A stretch of 10,081 nt of DNA from Actinomycetes bacterium (GCA_025464025.1 JAODBP010000104.1:1-10081), one strand, 5' to 3'. Shown: positions 1 through 7,346, counted from the stretch's first letter. Numbers and translations are program-made. The notes: generated by a model not told the origin, from the letters alone.

Positions 1-5
1 AGTGG

Positions 6-13
6 TCCTCTCT
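6..13 (-). promoter_or_regulatory. Probable ribosome-binding site of a gene lying off the left edge
   Basis: Read on the minus strand, the 19 bases after the lpdA stop contain AGAGAGGA followed by CCACT up to the window edge. A purine-rich Shine-Dalgarno with five further bases visible would place a start codon just outside the window, so lpdA is probably followed within about 20 bases by another gene of the same operon. Next to lpdA, a 2-oxoacid dehydrogenase acyltransferase (E2) gene would be the usual guess, but nothing of its coding sequence is visible. Confidence 0.4.
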
Positions 14-19
14 GGAAGT

Positions 20-1420
20 TCAGCCGTGGAGGCCGCGGCCCGTGAGGGACAGCACGGTCTCGCCGAAGAGCTCGGACAGTGACGGGTGAGGTTGGATGAA
101 CGCCGCCACCTCGTCGACGGTCGCCTCCCAGTTGACGGCCAGGTAGCCCTGGCCCAGCTGCTCGGTGACCCAGGGACCCACCATGTGCACGCCGAGGATG
201 CGCCCGGCCCGCCCGTCGGGGGTCTTCTCGGCGATGACCTTCACCAGGCCGTCGGTGTCGTTGATGATCCAGGCCCGGGCGTTCGACTTGTAGGAGTGCT
301 TGGACACCACCACGTCGAACCCGGCCTCCTTGGCCGACTCCTCGGAGTGGCCGGCGAAGGCGACCTCGGGCCTGCAGTAGATGGCCCACGGGACCTTGTC
401 GTACATGATCGGCAGGGGTCGCTCGCCGAGGATGTCCTTGATGGTGACGATGGCCTCGGCGAAGCCCACGTGGGCCAGCTGCGGGGTGGCGATGAGGTCG
501 CCCACCGCCCACACGCCGGGCACCGTGGTGCGGCACGTCTCGCCCACCTTGACGAAGCCCCGCTCATCGACCTCGACGCCGGTGCCGTCGAGCCCGAGGC
601 TCTCCGACAGCGGGCGGCGGCCGACCGACACGATGACCCGCTCGACCTCGAGCGGCTCGCTGCCCTCGATGAGGACCTTGGTGGTGGTGTCACCCGGCTG
701 GTGGCCGGTGATGCGCACGCCGGTGCGGACCTCGATGCCCCGCTTCTTGAACGAGCGGGCCACCACGTTGGTCACGTCGGCGTCGCAGCCGGGGAGGATC
801 TTGGGCAGCCCCTCCAGCACCGTCACCTGCACCCCGACGTCGGCCAGGGTCGAGGCGAACTCGCACCCGATGGCGCCGCCGCCGATGACGGCGGCGGTGC
901 GGGGCAGCTCGGGCATCGACAGCACCTCGTCGGAGGTGAGGATGAACTTCCCGTCGACCTCGAAGCCGGGGATGGTGCGGGGCACCGAGCCGGCGGCCAG
1001 CACGATGTTGGTGCCCTCGAGCGTGGTCTTCCCGTCGGGCCCGTCGACCTCGACCACGCCGTTGCCCTTGAACGTGCCGGTGCCGGGGACGATCGTGACC
1101 TTGCGACCCTTGATGGTGGCCTCGAGGCCCTTCCACTGGGTGTCGACGACCTGCTGCTTGCGGGCCATCGCCGTCGACCAGTCGATCGTCGGGGTGCCGC
1201 CGGTGTTGACGCCGAAGGTGGCCGACTCGGACACCGTGCGGAACACGTGCGCCGTCTCGAGCAGCTCCTTCGCCGGGATGCAGCCCCGGTGGAGGCAGGT
1301 GCCGCCGACCTTCTCCTTCTCGACCAGGGCGATGTGCAGGCCGGCGGAAGCTCCGTAGAGAGCGGTGGCATAGCCGGCCGGGCCACCACCGATCACGACG
1401 ACGTCGAACTGCTCGGACAC
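20..1420 (-). CDS. lpdA: Dihydrolipoyl dehydrogenase (E3 of 2-oxoacid dehydrogenase complexes)
   Basis: Cytosolic flavoprotein that reoxidises dihydrolipoamide on E2 subunits of the pyruvate, 2-oxoglutarate or branched-chain dehydrogenase complexes and passes electrons to NAD+. Seen in the 466-residue protein: an N-terminal FAD-binding GGGPAG loop (about residues 11-16), the redox-active disulfide motif GGTCLHRGCIPAK with cysteines 42 and 47, an NAD-binding loop VIGGGAIGCEF near residue 180, the second FAD motif with WAVGD, and the C-terminal catalytic pair in HPSLSE (His 445, Glu 450). Length and motif order are typical of the family, and all catalytic residues are present. The start is the second of two tandem GTG codons: GGAGG at 1426-1430 is 5 bases from the GTG at 1420 but only 2 from the one at 1423, which would add one residue. 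It lies 19 bases downstream of the acyltransferase gene, so the two are probably cotranscribed. The CxxxxC disulfide and C-terminal His-Glu also occur in mycothione and mercuric reductases, but overall similarity favours E3. Confidence 0.93.
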   Translation of the reverse strand: MSEQFDVVVIGGGPAGYATALYGASAGLHIALVEKEKVGGTCLHRGCIPAKELLETAHVFRTVSESATFGVNTGGTPTIDWSTAMARKQQVVDTQWKGLEATIKGRKVTIVPGTGTFKGNGVVEVDGPDGKTTLEGTNIVLAAGSVPRTIPGFEVDGKFILTSDEVLSMPELPRTAAVIGGGAIGCEFASTLADVGVQVTVLEGLPKILPGCDADVTNVVARSFKKRGIEVRTGVRITGHQPGDTTTKVLIEGSEPLEVERVIVSVGRRPLSESLGLDGTGVEVDERGFVKVGETCRTTVPGVWAVGDLIATPQLAHVGFAEAIVTIKDILGERPLPIMYDKVPWAIYCRPEVAFAGHSEESAKEAGFDVVVSKHSYKSNARAWIINDTDGLVKVIAEKTPDGRAGRILGVHMVGPWVTEQLGQGYLAVNWEATVDEVAAFIQPHPSLSELFGETVLSLTGRGLHG

Positions 1421-1439
1421 CACTACCTCCTGGTCGTGC

Positions 1440-2582
1440 TCACCCTACCGGCGTCTGGGCACGGGTCAGACGGCCGCGCAGGCGGGCCCGTCCGGCGGCC
1501 GACAGGAGGGGTCGTTCGACCACGACGTAGGAGAGCCACCCGACCAGCAGGGCGGCCGGGACGACGATCGCGACCCGAGCCGGCGCGCCCAGGTCGGGGT
1601 GGGTGCGGTGGAGCTCGGCGACGAGCGGGACGTGCCAGAGGTAGACCGAGTAGGAGATCCGGCCGAGCCACTCGAGCGGCCGGGCCTCGAGCAGCGGGCG
1701 GAGGATCCCGCCCCGCGCGCACGCGGCCGCTGCCACCAGCGCACCGGCACTGAGGCCGACGACGGTGAGCCCCCACGTGTAGGGGGTGCGCTCGGTCGAG
1801 AACGCCATGGCGGGCAGGGCCACGAGACCGGCGAGGGCGAGGAACGCCGGGAGGACGAGGGCCTGGGCCGCCGGGCGGAGGAACGGTGACCGGTCGAACG
1901 CGCCCCAGAAGTGGAGCAGGCCGACGATGCACCCGGCCCACAGCGCCGTCGACCGGGTGTCGGGGCCGAGGTAGAGCCGGTTCCACTGCATGTGGTGCAC
2001 GGCGAGGAACGTCCGCTCGGCGCTCGACGCGACGAACAGCGCGACGGGCACGGCGAGGATCACGGCCTTCGACGCGTGCCGGCGCACGAGGGGCAGCAGC
2101 ACGAGGGGCCACACGGCGTAGAACTGCACCTCGGCCGACAGCGACCACAGGTGGCCGAGGTAGTCGGAGAACGGCCCGCTCACGCTGCCTGCGTCGTGCA
2201 CGTTGAGCACCTGGAAGGCCGACGTCAGCAGCCACGTGAGCCGCATGTGGCCGTCGGCGCCCTCGACGTCGAACAGCAGCCACCACGCGAGGTACCAGGC
2301 CAGCAGCAGCGACATGGCCGGCCCGAGCCGCCAGGCCCGGCGCCGCCAGAACGAGGAGACCCGGGTGCCCTCGCCCATGCCGAGCAGCGACTGGGTGATG
2401 AGGAAGCCGCTCAGGGCGAAGAACAGGTCGACGCCGAGCCAGCCGCCGTGCACGCCCGGCACCTTGAGGTGGTGCAGCACCACGATCCCGACGGCGAGGC
2501 CCCGGATCCCGTCCAGGGCGGGGACGTGCCCCAGCCTCGGCAGCGCCATGGCCCGGTCCCGCTGCGCATCGGTCGAGGCCAC
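1440..2582 (-). CDS. Acyltransferase-3 family (OafA/YrhL-like) membrane O-acyltransferase
   Basis: A 380-residue polytopic inner-membrane protein of the family that transfers acyl groups, often acetyl, onto surface sugars, peptidoglycan or secondary metabolites. Visible family landmarks: PALDGIRGLAVGIVVLHH near residues 21-38 (the conserved Arg, then the His pair), GWLGVDLFFALSGFLIT at 47-63, an Arg-rich cytosolic loop FWRRRAWRL at 78-86, LWSLSAEVQFY at 145-155, and near the end YSVYLWHVPL at 311-320 with VVERPL at 354-359. About ten hydrophobic segments are visible. There is no C-terminal SGNH domain, so this is the short single-domain form. The start is GTG at 2582, supported by AAGGA at 2592-2596 (7-base spacing); an ATG at 2549 is the alternative and has a weak ribosome-binding site. 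The gene sits 18 bases after the microprotein gene and 19 before lpdA, as the middle gene of a leftward operon. The acceptor cannot be told from sequence. Confidence 0.87.
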   Translation of the reverse strand: MASTDAQRDRAMALPRLGHVPALDGIRGLAVGIVVLHHLKVPGVHGGWLGVDLFFALSGFLITQSLLGMGEGTRVSSFWRRRAWRLGPAMSLLLAWYLAWWLLFDVEGADGHMRLTWLLTSAFQVLNVHDAGSVSGPFSDYLGHLWSLSAEVQFYAVWPLVLLPLVRRHASKAVILAVPVALFVASSAERTFLAVHHMQWNRLYLGPDTRSTALWAGCIVGLLHFWGAFDRSPFLRPAAQALVLPAFLALAGLVALPAMAFSTERTPYTWGLTVVGLSAGALVAAAACARGGILRPLLEARPLEWLGRISYSVYLWHVPLVAELHRTHPDLGAPARVAIVVPAALLVGWLSYVVVERPLLSAAGRARLRGRLTRAQTPVG

Positions 2583-2600
2583 CCGACGATCCTTGTCCAG

Positions 2601-2693
2601 CTACTTGGCGATGATGGTGACCTGGACCGCGAAGGCGGCGAGGATGGCCAGGCCACACAGCAGGGCGGCGATGATCAGGCCACGGGTCGACAC
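2601..2693 (-). CDS. Candidate 30-residue single-helix membrane microprotein
   Basis: A short reading frame with GTG start at 2693 and TAG stop at 2601. The peptide begins [18 protein letters not shown], continues [10 protein letters not shown] and ends in Ala-Lys: a positively charged N-terminal Arg, one hydrophobic stretch of roughly 24 residues and a terminal Lys. That is the composition of a single transmembrane helix or a signal-anchor peptide. There is no clear Shine-Dalgarno, but TACCGT on the minus strand (2705-2700) ends 6 bases before the GTG, as expected of a leaderless actinobacterial transcript. It precedes the acyltransferase gene by 18 bases, with that gene's ribosome-binding site in the gap, so it looks like the first cistron of the operon. 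I recognise no family. An upstream in-frame ATG at 2822 would add 43 low-complexity residues encoded antisense to the riboswitch and is unlikely. It could also be a chance frame or only a 5' leader. Confidence 0.5.
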   Translation of the reverse strand: MSTRGLIIAALLCGLAILAAFAVQVTIIAK

Positions 2694-2699
2694 GCCACG

Positions 2700-2705
2700 A
2701 CGGTA
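2700..2705 (-). promoter_or_regulatory. Candidate -10 element for the microprotein-acyltransferase-lpdA operon
   Basis: Minus-strand TACCGT fits the TAnnnT pattern of actinobacterial housekeeping -10 boxes and ends 6 bases before the GTG at 2693, predicting transcription that starts at or within a base of the start codon. No convincing -35 hexamer is visible at the usual distance. Two of its bases are shared with the -10 candidate of the divergent thiG promoter. Confidence 0.4.
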
Positions 2706-2709
2706 GCGT
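2704..2709 (+). promoter_or_regulatory. Candidate -10 element for the thiGH operon
   Basis: TAGCGT fits the TAnnnT -10 pattern and predicts a transcription start at about 2716, exactly where the first paired bases of the TPP riboswitch begin. This agreement between promoter and RNA element is the main support. No good -35 hexamer is visible. Confidence 0.45.
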
Positions 2710-2715
2710 TGCGGT

Positions 2716-2803
2716 GACGCAGGGGAGCCCATCCGGGCTGAGAGGCGATGACGACCATCGCGACCCTCGACGACCGGCCCGGTCATGCGGGCCAGGGAGC
2801 GTG
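2716..2803 (+). ncRNA. TPP riboswitch (THI element) controlling thiGH
   Basis: The aptamer elements appear in order. P1 is ACGC (2717-2720) with GCGT (2799-2802). P2 is AGGG (2721-2724) with CCCT (2764-2767). P3 is AGCCC (2726-2730) with GGGCT (2735-2739), running into the highly conserved CTGAGA (2738-2743). A variable hairpin follows, GCGATG (2745-2750) with CATCGC (2756-2761). P5 is CCCG/CGGG with a GTCATG loop (2778-2791), followed by the conserved AGGGA (2794-2798). This is the standard layout of the RNA that binds thiamine pyrophosphate and shuts down thiamine genes. No terminator hairpin follows. AGGGAG at 2794-2799 is also the only Shine-Dalgarno for thiG, 10 bases from its ATG. The likely mechanism is therefore translational: TPP binding closes P1/P4 over the ribosome-binding site. 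The aptamer call is firm; the mechanism is inferred. Confidence 0.93.
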
Positions 2804-2809
2804 CCCACG

Positions 2810-3583
2810 ATGACCGATGCACTGCAGATCGCCGACCGCAGCTTCTCGTCTCGCCTGTTCCTCGGCACGGGGAAGTTCCCGTCGAACGAGAGCCTCAAGG
2901 GCGCCATCGAGGCGTCGGGCACCGAGATGGTGACGGTCGCCCTGCGCCGGGTCGACCCGAAGGCGCTGGGCGACGACATCCTCGACGCCATCCCCGAGGG
3001 CGTGCTCCTGCTCACCAACACCTCGGGAGCGGTCGACGCCGACGAGGCGATCCGCCTGGCCCGCCTGGCCCGCTCGGCCGGCTACCCCACGTGGATCAAG
3101 CTCGAGATCACGCCCGACCCCCGCTACCTGCTCCCCGACCCGATCGAGACGCTCAAGGCGGCCGAGGTCCTGGTCGCCGACGGCTTCACGATCCTCCCCT
3201 ACTGCTCGGCCGACCCCGTGCTGTGCAAGCGGCTCGAGGAGGCCGGCTGCGCCACGGTCATGCCGCTCGGCTCGTGGATCGGCTCCAACCAGGGCCTCAA
3301 GACGCGGTCCGCCCTCGAGCTCATCGTCGAGCAGGCCACGGTGCCGGTCGTCGTCGATGCCGGGATCGGCGCCCCCTCGCAGGCGGCCGAGGCCATCGAG
3401 CTCGGCGCCGCCGCCGTGCTGGTGAACACGGCGATCTCGATCGCCGGTGACCCGGTCGGCATGGCCGGCGCGTTCAAGAAGGCCGTCGAGGCGGCGCGCG
3501 AGGGCGTGCTGGCCGGCCTGCCCGCGGTGTCGACGGCGGCCAACGCGTCGTCCCCGCTCACCGGCTTCCTGAGCAAGTCATGA
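2810..3583 (+). CDS. thiG: Thiazole synthase ThiG
   Basis: Cytosolic TIM-barrel enzyme that condenses 1-deoxy-D-xylulose 5-phosphate, ThiS-thiocarboxylate sulfur and dehydroglycine into the thiazole phosphate of thiamine. The 257-residue protein is of normal length. It shows the N-terminal [10 protein letters not shown] motif (15-23), VALRRVD (43-49), [12 protein letters not shown] (70-81), the Schiff-base lysine in WIKLEITPD (Lys 97, which binds the deoxyxylulose phosphate), and the phosphate-site motifs DAGIGAPS (from 183) and VNTAI (205-209). All expected residues are present. The ATG at 2810 is chosen because the protein family begins there and the aptamer's AGGGAG serves as its ribosome-binding site; a frame open from 2714 would run through the riboswitch. 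Its stop overlaps the thiH start by ATGA, implying translational coupling. The usual partner thiS is not adjacent. Confidence 0.95.
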   Translation: MTDALQIADRSFSSRLFLGTGKFPSNESLKGAIEASGTEMVTVALRRVDPKALGDDILDAIPEGVLLLTNTSGAVDADEAIRLARLARSAGYPTWIKLEITPDPRYLLPDPIETLKAAEVLVADGFTILPYCSADPVLCKRLEEAGCATVMPLGSWIGSNQGLKTRSALELIVEQATVPVVVDAGIGAPSQAAEAIELGAAAVLVNTAISIAGDPVGMAGAFKKAVEAAREGVLAGLPAVSTAANASSPLTGFLSKS

Positions 3584-4734
3584 GCCAGCCCGTCGTCCTG
3601 GAGTCGCGGCCCGAGGGCGTGCCCGACGGCTCGGCCGCAGCCGAGGTCCTCGCCACCGACCTCCCGGCGCTGCGCGCCCTGGTCGAGCGGGCCACGCCCG
3701 CCGACGTCGAGCGAGCCCTCGGCAACCCGCGGCCGACGCTCGCCGACCTGGCCGTGCTCCTCTCCGCCCCGGCCGCCGAGCGGCTCGAGGACCTGGCCGC
3801 CGCCGCCCACCGGATCACCCTGCGCCGCTTCGGAAGGGCCGTGCGCCTGTTCGCGCCCCTCTACCTCTCGAACGAGTGCGTCTCGACGTGCACGTACTGC
3901 GGGTTCTCCTCGGGCAACGACATCGTGCGCCGCACGCTCAGCCCCGAGGAGGTCCGGGCCGAGGCCGACGAGCTCGTCGCCCGCGGCTTCCGCCACCTGC
4001 TCCTCGTCGCCGGCGAGCACGCCCGCATCGTGAGCAAGGACTACCTCGTCGACTGCGTCCGGGCCATCGAGCCGGTCGTCCCCGAGATCTCGATCGAGGT
4101 CCAGGTCTGGGACGAGGGCACCTACCGCCGGCTCGTCGACGCCGGGTGCGACGGCGTGATCGTCTACCAGGAGGCCTACGACCGGTCGACGTACGGCGAG
4201 GTCCACCTGAAGGGCAAGAAGCGCAACTACGACTGGCGCCTCGCCGCGCCCGACCGGGCCGCGGCCGCCGGCATGCGCCGGCTCGGCATCGGCGCCCTGC
4301 TCGGCCTGCACGACGACTGGCGCGCCGAGGCGCTGCTGCTCGGCGCCCACGCCCGAGGCCTCATGAAGCGGTGGTGGCGCTGCGAGGTCGCCGTCGCCCT
4401 CCCCCGCCTCCGCCCGGCCGCCGGCGGCTACGAGCCGGCCGACCCGGTCGACGACCCGGCGTTCGTGCAGCTCCTCTGCGCCCTCCGGATCACCATGCCC
4501 GACGTCGGCATCACCCTCTCGACGCGCGAGCCGGCCGAGCTGCGCGACGCGCTCGTCCCCCTCGGCATCACCACCATGTCGGCCGGCTCGCACACCGAGC
4601 CCGGCGGCTACGCCGAGCCCAGCGACGCCGAGCCCCAGTTCGCCATCAGCGACGAGCGGTCACCCGCCGAGGTGGCCGCCGCCCTCCGGGCCGCCGGCTA
4701 CGACCCGGTGTGGAAGGACTGGCAGCGAGCCTGA
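3580..4734 (+). CDS. thiH: 2-iminoacetate (dehydroglycine) synthase ThiH, radical SAM tyrosine lyase
   Basis: Cleaves tyrosine with a radical generated from S-adenosylmethionine to give dehydroglycine and p-cresol. The dehydroglycine goes to ThiG, with which ThiH forms a complex. The 384-residue protein has the radical SAM cluster motif CVSTCTYC (Cys 100, 104 and 107, a CxxxCxxC) directly followed by GFSSGN. Family-specific blocks then follow: [20 protein letters not shown] (about 190-210), the [12 protein letters not shown] block, the [13 protein letters not shown] block, and the C-terminal QFAISDERS and VWKDWQ. The first 80 residues are a variable helical segment. It begins at the ATG overlapping the thiG stop and is in the riboswitch-controlled unit. 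ThiH uses an oxygen-sensitive cluster, whereas many aerobic actinobacteria make dehydroglycine with the flavoenzyme ThiO instead. The stop lies a single base from the stop of the convergent surface-protein gene. Confidence 0.95.
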   Translation: MSQPVVLESRPEGVPDGSAAAEVLATDLPALRALVERATPADVERALGNPRPTLADLAVLLSAPAAERLEDLAAAAHRITLRRFGRAVRLFAPLYLSNECVSTCTYCGFSSGNDIVRRTLSPEEVRAEADELVARGFRHLLLVAGEHARIVSKDYLVDCVRAIEPVVPEISIEVQVWDEGTYRRLVDAGCDGVIVYQEAYDRSTYGEVHLKGKKRNYDWRLAAPDRAAAAGMRRLGIGALLGLHDDWRAEALLLGAHARGLMKRWWRCEVAVALPRLRPAAGGYEPADPVDDPAFVQLLCALRITMPDVGITLSTREPAELRDALVPLGITTMSAGSHTEPGGYAEPSDAEPQFAISDERSPAEVAAALRAAGYDPVWKDWQRA

Positions 4735-4735
4735 G

Positions 4736-7315
4736 CTAGCCGCCGAGCGCGGTCTGGAGCGCGGTGGCGACATCGGCCCCGAGGGCCGAGGTCCCGCCGT
4801 AGAGGTAGGCCGACGGCGGCGACGGCTGGTCGCGCAGGTAGATGGCGACGGGCGTCGGGAGGGCGCCCTTCGGCGGCAGGAGGATCAGCGGGGCCTGGGC
4901 CATGGCCGCGTGCACGCCGCCGGCGAGGGCGTCGGCGAACGTGGCGCCGCTGGCGGCGCCGATGGTGGCCACGCCGGCGTCGAAGAACTGCTTGGCCGCC
5001 AGCACCGCCGTCTCGTACCGATCGGTGCCGACGATCTTGACGGCGTCGGGGTCGGCCGCCGCGGCCGGGCCGCCGATGGCGAAGCGGGTGACGCCGGGGA
5101 CGAGGTACCCGGCCGTGGCGTCGGACTGCGTCGCGCCGGCGGTGAGCAGCACGGCGGCGTGGATCGTCGCTGCCGCCGAACCGGCGGTGAGGGCGTCGGC
5201 GAACGTCAGGCCGGTGGTCTCGATGACGACCTTCGGGGAGCCGAGGCCCTCGGTCGCCACGGCCACGGCCGTCTCGTACCGGGTGTCGCCGAAGATCCGC
5301 TGGGCGTCGTAGCCCCAGCGCTCGACCCGCTTCACGACCTCGTCGGACAGGGCGTTCGTGCCGCCGAGGATGTAGACGGTCTTCCCGGCCGGGAGGACGC
5401 GCGTCATCTCGGTGAGCACCCGATCGTCGAGGGCGGTGCGCCCGGTGAGGAGGAGGGGGCCCTTCTTGACCACGGCGAGCGGCACGGCGGCGAGGGCGTC
5501 GGCGAAGTCGTCCGAGCGGCTCAGCACGACGGCGTCGGCCTTGCCCGGCGCGAAGCCGTCCTTGGAGATGGCGATCGAGGAGAGGATCCGGTCGTCGCCG
5601 AAGAGGCGCTGCACGACCGGGCGGGCGATCGTCCAGCTGCTGGCGTGCGTGGTCAGCACCACGATCGTCACCGCGTCACCCGACCGCGTGCGGCTCACGA
5701 TGCAGGGGTCGGGTGCGGCCGTCGTCGTGTTGGTGCAGTCGGTGGCCGGGGTGGCGTCCCGCAGCACGGTGAGCGAGCGGAGCGGGAGCGAGTCGGGCAA
5801 GGTCGACACGTCGATGGCGAACGTCATCCGCAACGGGCTCGAGGCCGACGCGACGGGCGCGCTGACGGTGGCCGCGGCCAGGTTCCGGTAGCCCGCCGTG
5901 GTCGTGCCCGCCGTCTTGGCGATGGAGACCGTGCCGGCGACGGGCGTCGTGACGGAGACGATGAGCTTGTTCGTCGGCGTGGGATCGCTCCCCGCCGGGT
6001 CGGACGACACGGTCCCGCCGGCCGTGGCGGTGACCGCTGTCGTCGACGTCGACGTGGTCGTGCCGACCCCCAGCACGCGCAGGACCAGGAAGTCGTTGTC
6101 GTTCGTGAAGCTGCCGTGGTCGTTCAGGGTGGAGCCGCCGACGACGAACCGCCCGCTGCTGTCGACCACCAGGCCCGACGCCGACGCGGTGCCGAGCGTG
6201 TTCACCGTGGCGAAGGTGGCGATGCCACCGGTGGCGAAGCCGGTGTCGAGCACGCCGGCCGGCGTGAGCTTGGCCACGAAGATGGGGCTCGCCCGCACGC
6301 TGTCGTCGTTCCGGCCGGTGACGACGACCGAGCCGTCGGCCTGGACGACGAGCGCCTTCACCGAGGGTCGGGTGAGGGTGGCGACGGCGAAGCTGGCCAC
6401 GCCGGTGGTGGCGAACGTCGTGTCGAGCGTGCCGTCGGCGTTGCGCCGGCTGACCATGGCCTTCGTGTCGGACGAGCCGAGGTCACCGCCGGCCACGACC
6501 TTGCCCGTCGAGGACAGGCCGAGGGCCCGGAGGACGTGGTTGGCGGAGGACGCGACGCCCGCGGTCCCGAACGTCGTGTCGGCGGCGCCCGTGGTGGTGA
6601 GCCGGAGCACGGCACCGGCCCCGCTGGCGATGCCCGTGACCACGAGCTTGCCGCCGGACTGGATGGCGAGCTGGTCGTGACCGGTCGAGCTCAGCGTCTG
6701 GTTGGCCCGGCCGCCGGTGCCGAAGGTGGTGTCGAGCACGCCCACCGCCGAGAAGCGCAGGACGGTCAGCACACCGGCGTCGACGGCCAGCACGACGATC
6801 TTCCCGTCGCTCTGGACGGCGACGTCCTCGCCGCCGGCGCTGCCCCCGGTCATGGCGATGGTCACGGTGCCGGACGTGCCGAAGGTGGTGTCGACGGCGC
6901 CGGTGCCGAGGTACCGGGTGAGGACGAGGCTGCCACCCGAAGGCGCCCCCTGGCCGACCACCACGAGCTTGCTGTCGGACTGGATGGCGACGGCCCGAGC
7001 CGGGTTGAGGGTGGCGCTCGACACCATGCCGCCGGTGCCGAACGTGGCGTCGAGCGCACCGTCGGCCGTCAGCCGGGCGATGCCCCCGCCGGCGCTCGTG
7101 CGACCGACGGCGACGAGCATCCCGTTCGACTGGACGGCGATGTCCTCGACGGCGTCGAAGCTGCCCGTGCCGCCGAAGTCGACGCGCGTCGCGCCCGTCG
7201 TCCCGAAGGCGGGGTCGAGGGTGCCGCCGACCGACGACGCCGGGTCGGCGACGAGGACGACGCCCGCGAGGAGCAACCCCGCGAGGACGACCAGAGCAGC
7301 TGCTCGTCGACGCAT
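4736..7315 (-). CDS. Secreted surface protein: Delta-60 repeats plus three C-terminal cell-wall-binding (CWB2) repeats
   Basis: An 859-residue protein. Residues 1-28 are a signal peptide (MRRR, a hydrophobic core, then a plausible cleavage near VADPASS). Residues 31-418 hold seven copies of a unit with LDTTFGTGG-like and AVQSDGKIVVVG-like strands (Delta-60 type), probably beta-propeller-like. Residues 419-440 are a Ser/Thr linker. Residues 441-565 form a beta domain with a likely disulfide (Cys 527 and 538). Residues 570-859 are three CWB2-type repeats with GDDRILSS, GDTRYETAVA and GTDRYETAVL starts, FADALA cores and GG(T/P) ends. CWB2 modules in clostridial proteins hold the protein to an anionic wall polymer. 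There is no sortase motif or C-terminal helix, so anchoring is probably non-covalent. The ATG has no good Shine-Dalgarno; CACACT six bases upstream could be a weak leaderless -10, or translation may follow from the sigma gene 31 bases upstream. The ligand of the repeat domain is unknown. Confidence 0.88.
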   Translation of the reverse strand: MRRRAAALVVLAGLLLAGVVLVADPASSVGGTLDPAFGTTGATRVDFGGTGSFDAVEDIAVQSNGMLVAVGRTSAGGGIARLTADGALDATFGTGGMVSSATLNPARAVAIQSDSKLVVVGQGAPSGGSLVLTRYLGTGAVDTTFGTSGTVTIAMTGGSAGGEDVAVQSDGKIVVLAVDAGVLTVLRFSAVGVLDTTFGTGGRANQTLSSTGHDQLAIQSGGKLVVTGIASGAGAVLRLTTTGAADTTFGTAGVASSANHVLRALGLSSTGKVVAGGDLGSSDTKAMVSRRNADGTLDTTFATTGVASFAVATLTRPSVKALVVQADGSVVVTGRNDDSVRASPIFVAKLTPAGVLDTGFATGGIATFATVNTLGTASASGLVVDSSGRFVVGGSTLNDHGSFTNDNDFLVLRVLGVGTTTSTSTTAVTATAGGTVSSDPAGSDPTPTNKLIVSVTTPVAGTVSIAKTAGTTTAGYRNLAAATVSAPVASASSPLRMTFAIDVSTLPDSLPLRSLTVLRDATPATDCTNTTTAAPDPCIVSRTRSGDAVTIVVLTTHASSWTIARPVVQRLFGDDRILSSIAISKDGFAPGKADAVVLSRSDDFADALAAVPLAVVKKGPLLLTGRTALDDRVLTEMTRVLPAGKTVYILGGTNALSDEVVKRVERWGYDAQRIFGDTRYETAVAVATEGLGSPKVVIETTGLTFADALTAGSAAATIHAAVLLTAGATQSDATAGYLVPGVTRFAIGGPAAAADPDAVKIVGTDRYETAVLAAKQFFDAGVATIGAASGATFADALAGGVHAAMAQAPLILLPPKGALPTPVAIYLRDQPSPPSAYLYGGTSALGADVATALQTALGG
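4739..5608 (-). repeat. Three CWB2-type cell-wall-binding repeats
   Basis: Protein-level repeats at residues 570-666, 673-757 and 761-857 of the surface protein. Each has a G(D/T)DR(Y/I) start, a central SDDFADALA/LTFADALTA/ATFADALAG block, and ends in a glycine pair: YILGGTNALSDEV, FAIGGPAAA and YLYGGTSALGADV. In known CWB2 proteins three such modules assemble into one triangular wall-binding unit, so the number here is complete. The first copy is the most divergent: ILSSIAIS replaces RYETAVAVA. Confidence 0.9.
6070..7228 (-). repeat. Seven tandem Delta-60-type repeats in the surface protein
   Basis: Seven copies of an approximately 47-60-residue unit. The first strand reads LDPAFGTTG, LDATFGTGG, VDTTFGTSG, LDTTFGTGG, ADTTFGTAG, LDTTFATTG and LDTGFATGG. 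The second reads AVQSNGMLVAVG, AIQSDSKLVVVG, AVQSDGKIVVLA, AIQSGGKLVVTG, GLSSTGKVVAGG, VVQADGSVVVTG and VVDSSGRFVVGG. The repetition is visible in the DNA too, for example recurring gtgccgaaggtggtgtcgag-like strings on the plus strand. The copies are diverged, so this is an old protein repeat and not a recent tandem expansion. Confidence 0.85.
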
Positions 7316-7346
7316 GGGAGCAGTGTGGCAGCAACCGGGCGCCGGA

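Noticed and set aside
86..1753. Long plus-strand open frame opposite lpdA and the acyltransferase
   Set aside because: Its translation is a low-complexity Asp/Gly/His/Arg/Leu-rich mirror of the minus-strand genes and has no domain; lpdA on the other strand carries every catalytic motif.
2714..2809. Upstream in-frame start for thiG
   Set aside because: It would translate the TPP aptamer; ThiG homologues begin near [12 protein letters not shown] at 2810.
1423..3021. 532-codon minus-strand open frame overlapping the acyltransferase and riboswitch
   Set aside because: Its main part is Arg/Pro/Ala-rich and out of frame with the acyltransferase, and its first part is antisense to thiG.
6070..7228. 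Recurring DNA strings as a recent tandem duplication or CRISPR-like array
   Set aside because: They are in-frame, diverged copies of the LDTTFGTGG protein motif at about 150-base spacing, which the Delta-60 repeats explain.
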